A DNA stretch of 64,000 bases, taken from contig CAJMPR010000005.1 in assembly GCA_905215345.1 (NCBI GenBank), positions 62,001-126,000 on the forward strand, read 5' to 3'. Under the pieces are notes generated by a model. The model worked only from the letters and a program-made list of their open reading frames with translations, had not been told where the DNA came from and did no database searches. Within the stretch, counting starts at the first letter, position 1; every line of letters starts with the position of its first letter. Shown here piece after piece: positions 60,317 through 64,000 of this stretch. Origin of the DNA: an uncultured bacterium. GTDB lineage: Bacteria > Bacteroidota > Bacteroidia > Bacteroidales > Bacteroidaceae. A program made the translations under genes and the position numbers.

Positions 60317-62221
60317 TTATTTATACCAGTCTTTATATTCAGTACCATTAGATTGAACCCATTTGGTAAAGTTCGGGAAACTTTCGTCAATAGGTTTCAT
60401 TTCTGTCGTACTGTACTCCTCAGCATCAATCAAGTGAATAGCAAATGGATAATTTTCTGCCGCTATGTAGTAAATGCCTTGATTGGGGACTGATAAGTCT
60501 TTTCCGTAGTGGAACAAGCTTGGATCTGCTTTATCCGTAGGCTTGTGGTTAACTAAGTGTACTTCGGTTCGTGGACTTTCCAGTTTGTCATGAACGATAA
60601 CAAAAGGATTATAGGGAGCAACACCGAAAGTATTATGGTCTACAGGATTATTGAATGTATTCTTAATCTTGTAGGTTATTGTTTGTCTATTATCGTTAGT
60701 CGTATTTCTTGCGTCTAAGAATAAATTGATTGTTGCTAAAGAAAGATCGGCATCCAGTCCTTGTCCTGAAAATGGAGTCGGGTTTTCAATAAATTCTGTC
60801 ACCACATTACTACGGTTGGTATTCAACTGATATGCAAAGCCATCTTTATATCTGGCACCCGACCATAGCAGCGTGAAATTATCTTCGGTAGAGAGAACTT
60901 GATTTTTAGCGTTGTAAGTAAGTACGGAATTATATTTCACAATCACATCGTTCAAGTCATAATCTCCTTGGTGTGGCCAGTTGTCTTCATACGCAACGAT
61001 ACCTTTGTAGGTTACAGTATAGGCGTCATCATCCTCTCCGGGTTTTACCTCCGGAACATCGGGGGCAATAGCTTCGATAGGGTTAGACCATACGTTGAAT
61101 TGTACGTCATTGTAATCTTGATCAGCCCAATCTTCAAAAGACAGTACTATGAATTCACCAATGCGGAAAGCTGCCGTGTGTGTACGTCCGTCACTATTTA
61201 AAGCCGTCGTAGAATAGAATGCTTTACCACTTCCGTTCATAAAAGCGTCATTCAATATAAACCATCCGATTCTCACTCCGTTAGGGAAAGTTGTTCCCTG
61301 ATCTACTCCGTTCTCATCAATGTAGTGCAACTTTACAGATTCACCGCCTTTAAGAGCGATAGGTTTGTTGTAACCTGGCGTTGTAATAGTATTGGGAAAT
61401 ATGATATATTTCTTGGCTTTTTGAATCTCCGCTTCAGAGGCACCGGACTTGTAGCAGTAGTAACCGAATGTGTTGGCTGCTCCACTGGTTCCACCTATGA
61501 ATCGGAGGAACACTTCGGCACTGCGTCCTTTCTCATCATTTACTTCGAAGTCTATAGACTGGCGATATTTTTGAGGACAATTACCGCCTTCAGGCAGCGT
61601 ATTCTTTATTGTTTTCAATAGAGATGCCGAAAGCTCCAATTTTCCTTCCGTATTCAGATAGTTGGGATACCCGATTTTATCCCAAGTACCTAAGGTTTCA
61701 TATCCTTGAGGGGCATCAGCCAATGTATAGGCGCGTGTTTGAGTGATAGATTTATTGATGTTCTCTATCGTTATATCAGCATCAATTGTACCGTTATTAA
61801 TGGTCGTCTTAAACAATCCCGGTACACCGATATTAGAAGTATAGATATAGGCCTCATCACCATGATCGGCGGTGATGGTCTCTTTGTCGCTATACATACC
61901 GCTACCATCTGTCATACGTTTCAATACCGGTTCAATATCCGTACGCTTCACAAGTTGGCCGTCTTCATCAGTGGTATAAGGGTTTTCAAGGTATACCTCG
62001 AATAATATCTGATAGTCTCCCTTAATAGAGGAAATATCATACTTCACATTAAGTTGAATCGTAGAAGTCGTTGCAAAAGTGAACGAATTGGGTTTTGTTC
62101 CGTCATCTTGATTGTTAGAATCATAGACTTCTTGCATGCAACTTGCTAACATTACTATAGCTAATGCGCAACATAGAAGACTCAATGCTCCTTGCAAAGG
62201 ATTAATTTTGATTAGTTTCAT
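60317..62221 (-). CDS. LruC-domain (DUF4842) lipoprotein
   Basis: About 634 residues. A lipoprotein signal ends at C28 (IVMLASCMQ), so the protein is probably surface- or outer-membrane-anchored. The centre has FILNDAFMNGSGK-like and VLSFEDWADQDYNDVQFNVW, the DUF4114 calcium-motif type. The C-terminal half, from WPHQGDYDLNDVIVKY, is the DUF4842 domain of LruC-type proteins. The acidic D-x-N-D loops suggest calcium binding. Function is unknown. A start at 62248 would only add a short hydrophilic tail before the signal. Confidence 0.88.
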   Translation of the reverse strand: MKLIKINPLQGALSLLCCALAIVMLASCMQEVYDSNNQDDGTKPNSFTFATTSTIQLNVKYDISSIKGDYQILFEVYLENPYTTDEDGQLVKRTDIEPVLKRMTDGSGMYSDKETITADHGDEAYIYTSNIGVPGLFKTTINNGTIDADITIENINKSITQTRAYTLADAPQGYETLGTWDKIGYPNYLNTEGKLELSASLLKTIKNTLPEGGNCPQKYRQSIDFEVNDEKGRSAEVFLRFIGGTSGAANTFGYYCYKSGASEAEIQKAKKYIIFPNTITTPGYNKPIALKGGESVKLHYIDENGVDQGTTFPNGVRIGWFILNDAFMNGSGKAFYSTTALNSDGRTHTAAFRIGEFIVLSFEDWADQDYNDVQFNVWSNPIEAIAPDVPEVKPGEDDDAYTVTYKGIVAYEDNWPHQGDYDLNDVIVKYNSVLTYNAKNQVLSTEDNFTLLWSGARYKDGFAYQLNTNRSNVVTEFIENPTPFSGQGLDADLSLATINLFLDARNTTNDNRQTITYKIKNTFNNPVDHNTFGVAPYNPFVIVHDKLESPRTEVHLVNHKPTDKADPSLFHYGKDLSVPNQGIYYIAAENYPFAIHLIDAEEYSTTEMKPIDESFPNFTKWVQSNGTEYKDWYK

Positions 62222-62245
62222 ATAAGTGTTCGTTTGAGTTCGCTG

Positions 62246-62253
62246 CAAAGATA
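62246..62253 (-). promoter_or_regulatory. -7 element for the LruC-domain gene
   Basis: TATCTTTG on the minus strand, 24 bases before the start codon; exact TAnnTTTG. Confidence 0.5.
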
Positions 62254-62626
62254 AATAAAAACTTGTATATATTAACCATTAAATATAGACTTTTTAAAGA
62301 ATATACAAATAATTATCGTTATTGAACATTTATGTGTAATAGAGTAATGTAGTATTCGGTAAATAACTATCGTTTTATGGTATTTATAGGCTCTGTGTCT
62401 GTCCATGTAACCTCACCAATATGATATGTAACATATCCGCAAGAGTTGGTAACATGGGCTTATGTATTTGAAAGATTATTCTTATTCATATTCCTGATAT
62501 TCCACTATTTTTGTATCGGTCAGTATTACTGTCTTTAACGAGATAGAAGTTAGTAGATAGTAATTAAATAGTAACTACTTACTACTTACGACTCTTACAC
62601 AGTATTTATTTAAATCTTATACGAAC
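62254..62626. other. Divergent intergenic region before the second GH3 gene
   Basis: Holds a -7-like TATTTTTG at 62506-62513 for the GH3 gene and an imperfect dyad around 62404-62456 (CCATGTAAC...GTAACATGG). A word-repeat hairpin lies at about 62546-62590, where repeated AGTTAGTAGATAGTA words pair with TAGTAACTACTTACTACTT. No gene is seen. Confidence 0.5.
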
Positions 62627-64000
62627 ATGAATAGAAAACTTCGCTTACTTATCGGAATCGGAAGCCTATGCCTTTCCCTTCCTGTCTTTGCCCAGCTTCC
62701 CTATCAGAATCCGGACTTGTCTCCAGAAAAACGTGCAGACGATTTGTTGAGCCGTCTTACTTTGGAAGAAAAGGCGGCACTGATGCAGAACACTTCACCT
62801 GCCATACCCCGTCTGGGCATTAAAGCCTATGATTGGTGGAACGAGGCATTGCATGGTGTAGGACGTGCCGGATTGGCAACAGTCTTTCCGCAGGCCATCG
62901 GTATGGGAGCCTCATTCAACGACGGTTTACTTTATCAGGTCTTTACCGCTGTGTCCGACGAAGCTCGCGCCAAAACTACGGAATTCAGTAAGGCCGGTGG
63001 ACTACAACGCTATCAGGGACTTACCATGTGGACACCTAACGTTAACATCTTCCGTGACCCGCGCTGGGGGCGCGGACAGGAAACTTACGGTGAAGACCCT
63101 TATCTGACCAGCCAGTTGGGAATGGCGGTAGTACGTGGTCTGCAAGGTCCCTCTACCGAGAAGTATGACAAACTACACGCATGTGCCAAACATTTTGCCG
63201 TACATTCTGGTCCTGAATGGAATCGTCATAGCTTTGATGCGGAGAATATTGCTCCCCGTGATTTGTGGGAAACTTATTTACCTGCTTTCAAAGACTTGGT
63301 GCAGAAAGCCGGTGTAAAAGAGGTGATGTGTGCCTATAACCGTCTTGAAGGAGAACCCTGCTGCGGAAGCAATCGCCTACTCACCCAGATATTGCGCAAC
63401 GAGTGGGGATACGACGGTATTATCGTGTCAGATTGTTGGGCTATAAATGACTTCTATACTCCCGGTGCCCATCAAACCCATCCTGATAAAGCCCATGCTT
63501 CGGCTGCTGCCGTGATGAGTGGCACCGACGTAGAATGCGGTCCCAATTACGCTTCTCTTCCGCAGGCCGTACGCGACGGATTGATAGATGAGAAACGTGT
63601 GGGTACTTCACTCCGTCGTCTGCTGAAAGCCCGTTTTGAGTTGGGCGAGATGGATACCGATGTGTCCTGGAATAAAATACCCTATGCGGTAGTCGATAGC
63701 AAGGAACATCGTGACCTTGCCTTGCGCATGGCGCATGAAAGCATTGTGCTGTTACAGAACAAGAAGAATCTGCTGCCTCTTTCCAAAAAGTTGAAAGTGG
63801 CGGTCGTAGGGCCGAATGCCAACGACTCTGTAATGCAATGGGGTAACTATAATGGTTTCCCTTCGCATACGGTTACTTTGCTTGAGGGAATCAAAGCTTA
63901 TTTGCCCGAAGCCCGTATTATTTACGAACCGGGATGTGACCTTACCTCTGACGTCAATCTGCAAAGTGTATTTCAACAATGCAGCATGAACGGTCAGAAA
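62627..64000 (+). CDS. Glycoside hydrolase family 3 (beta-xylosidase-like), 3' end outside window
   Basis: 458 codons to the window edge. A signal peptide (LLIGIGSLCLSLPVFAQ) is followed by the GH3 barrel: YDWWNEALHGVGRAG, ATVFPQAIGMGASFN, NIFRDPRWGRGQETYGEDP in part, and nucleophile D269 in IIVSDCWAI. The YDWWNEALHG block and the SDCW nucleophile context are those of the xylosidase-type GH3 enzymes of Bacteroides. The second domain has begun (HESIVLLQNKKNLLPL). With the esterase at 45447 it suggests xylan use. Confidence 0.9.
   Translation, partial: MNRKLRLLIGIGSLCLSLPVFAQLPYQNPDLSPEKRADDLLSRLTLEEKAALMQNTSPAIPRLGIKAYDWWNEALHGVGRAGLATVFPQAIGMGASFNDGLLYQVFTAVSDEARAKTTEFSKAGGLQRYQGLTMWTPNVNIFRDPRWGRGQETYGEDPYLTSQLGMAVVRGLQGPSTEKYDKLHACAKHFAVHSGPEWNRHSFDAENIAPRDLWETYLPAFKDLVQKAGVKEVMCAYNRLEGEPCCGSNRLLTQILRNEWGYDGIIVSDCWAINDFYTPGAHQTHPDKAHASAAAVMSGTDVECGPNYASLPQAVRDGLIDEKRVGTSLRRLLKARFELGEMDTDVSWNKIPYAVVDSKEHRDLALRMAHESIVLLQNKKNLLPLSKKLKVAVVGPNANDSVMQWGNYNGFPSHTVTLLEGIKAYLPEARIIYEPGCDLTSDVNLQSVFQQCSMNGQK

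Overview
The window is chromosomal DNA of a Bacteroides-type gut anaerobe. The evidence is the acpP-fabF-rnc and rimP-nusA-infB gene orders, a sufBCDS cluster, many -7 elements of the form TAnnTTTG, two GH3 glycosidases with a feruloyl-esterase-like enzyme, and an IntDOT-like integrase with DUF3408 and RteC genes. I cannot name the species. I saw no rRNA, tRNA or CRISPR array.

Layout. 1-4015: core metabolism (rnc, fabF, acpP, purN, pdxB). 4260-22433: a surface-glycan and export region. It has a small GT2 / WaaP-like kinase / GT2 operon (4260-6646), a leftward operon (11394-6729: GT11 fucosyltransferase, GT2-like, a broken DUF5672 gene, an unknown protein, an FAD protein) and a rightward operon (11649-15245: GT90, GT8, GT32, GT2). 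These are followed by glf, a polysaccharide deacetylase, GT4, GT2, GT14 and an MsbA-type ABC exporter. The two divergent operons are separated by a 157-bp segment bounded by perfect 20-bp inverted repeats. It holds a single recognisable promoter, pointing left. This is the architecture of an invertible Bacteroides capsule promoter, so one inversion would swap which operon is expressed.

22434-35500: a dyad-repeat array (22636-22810), rnhA, then an integrated element of about 11.5 kb (23878-35381). The element starts with an IntDOT-like integrase and has matching 26-bp inverted sequences at its two ends. It keeps a RhuM-like gene, a DUF3408 gene, a dense set of DNA hairpins and rteC, but no relaxase or transfer genes. 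Its cargo is an AraC-type regulator, a NarL-type response regulator with a TPR histidine kinase, and a divergent operon of four exported proteins led by an OmpA-domain protein. Paired C4-T5-G4 boxes lie between the kinase and the operon.

35501-49071: a PAS histidine kinase, nitroreductase, aroK, speA, argB, an ECF sigma factor with a likely anti-sigma partner, a DUF2807 lipoprotein with a possible sigma-54 promoter and a 20-bp perfect palindrome, a YgjP-like metallopeptidase, a secreted esterase and a GH3 enzyme. 49673-60187: rimP-nusA-infB, cvpA and sufBCDS. 60317-64000: an LruC-domain lipoprotein and the start of a second GH3 enzyme.

Three classes of non-coding repeat recur: hairpins built from short repeated words between housekeeping genes (one apparently inserted in frame in sufD), a 174-bp full-length palindrome, and a 303-bp element with 19-bp terminal inverted repeats. 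All family assignments come from reading the translations; no database search was run.
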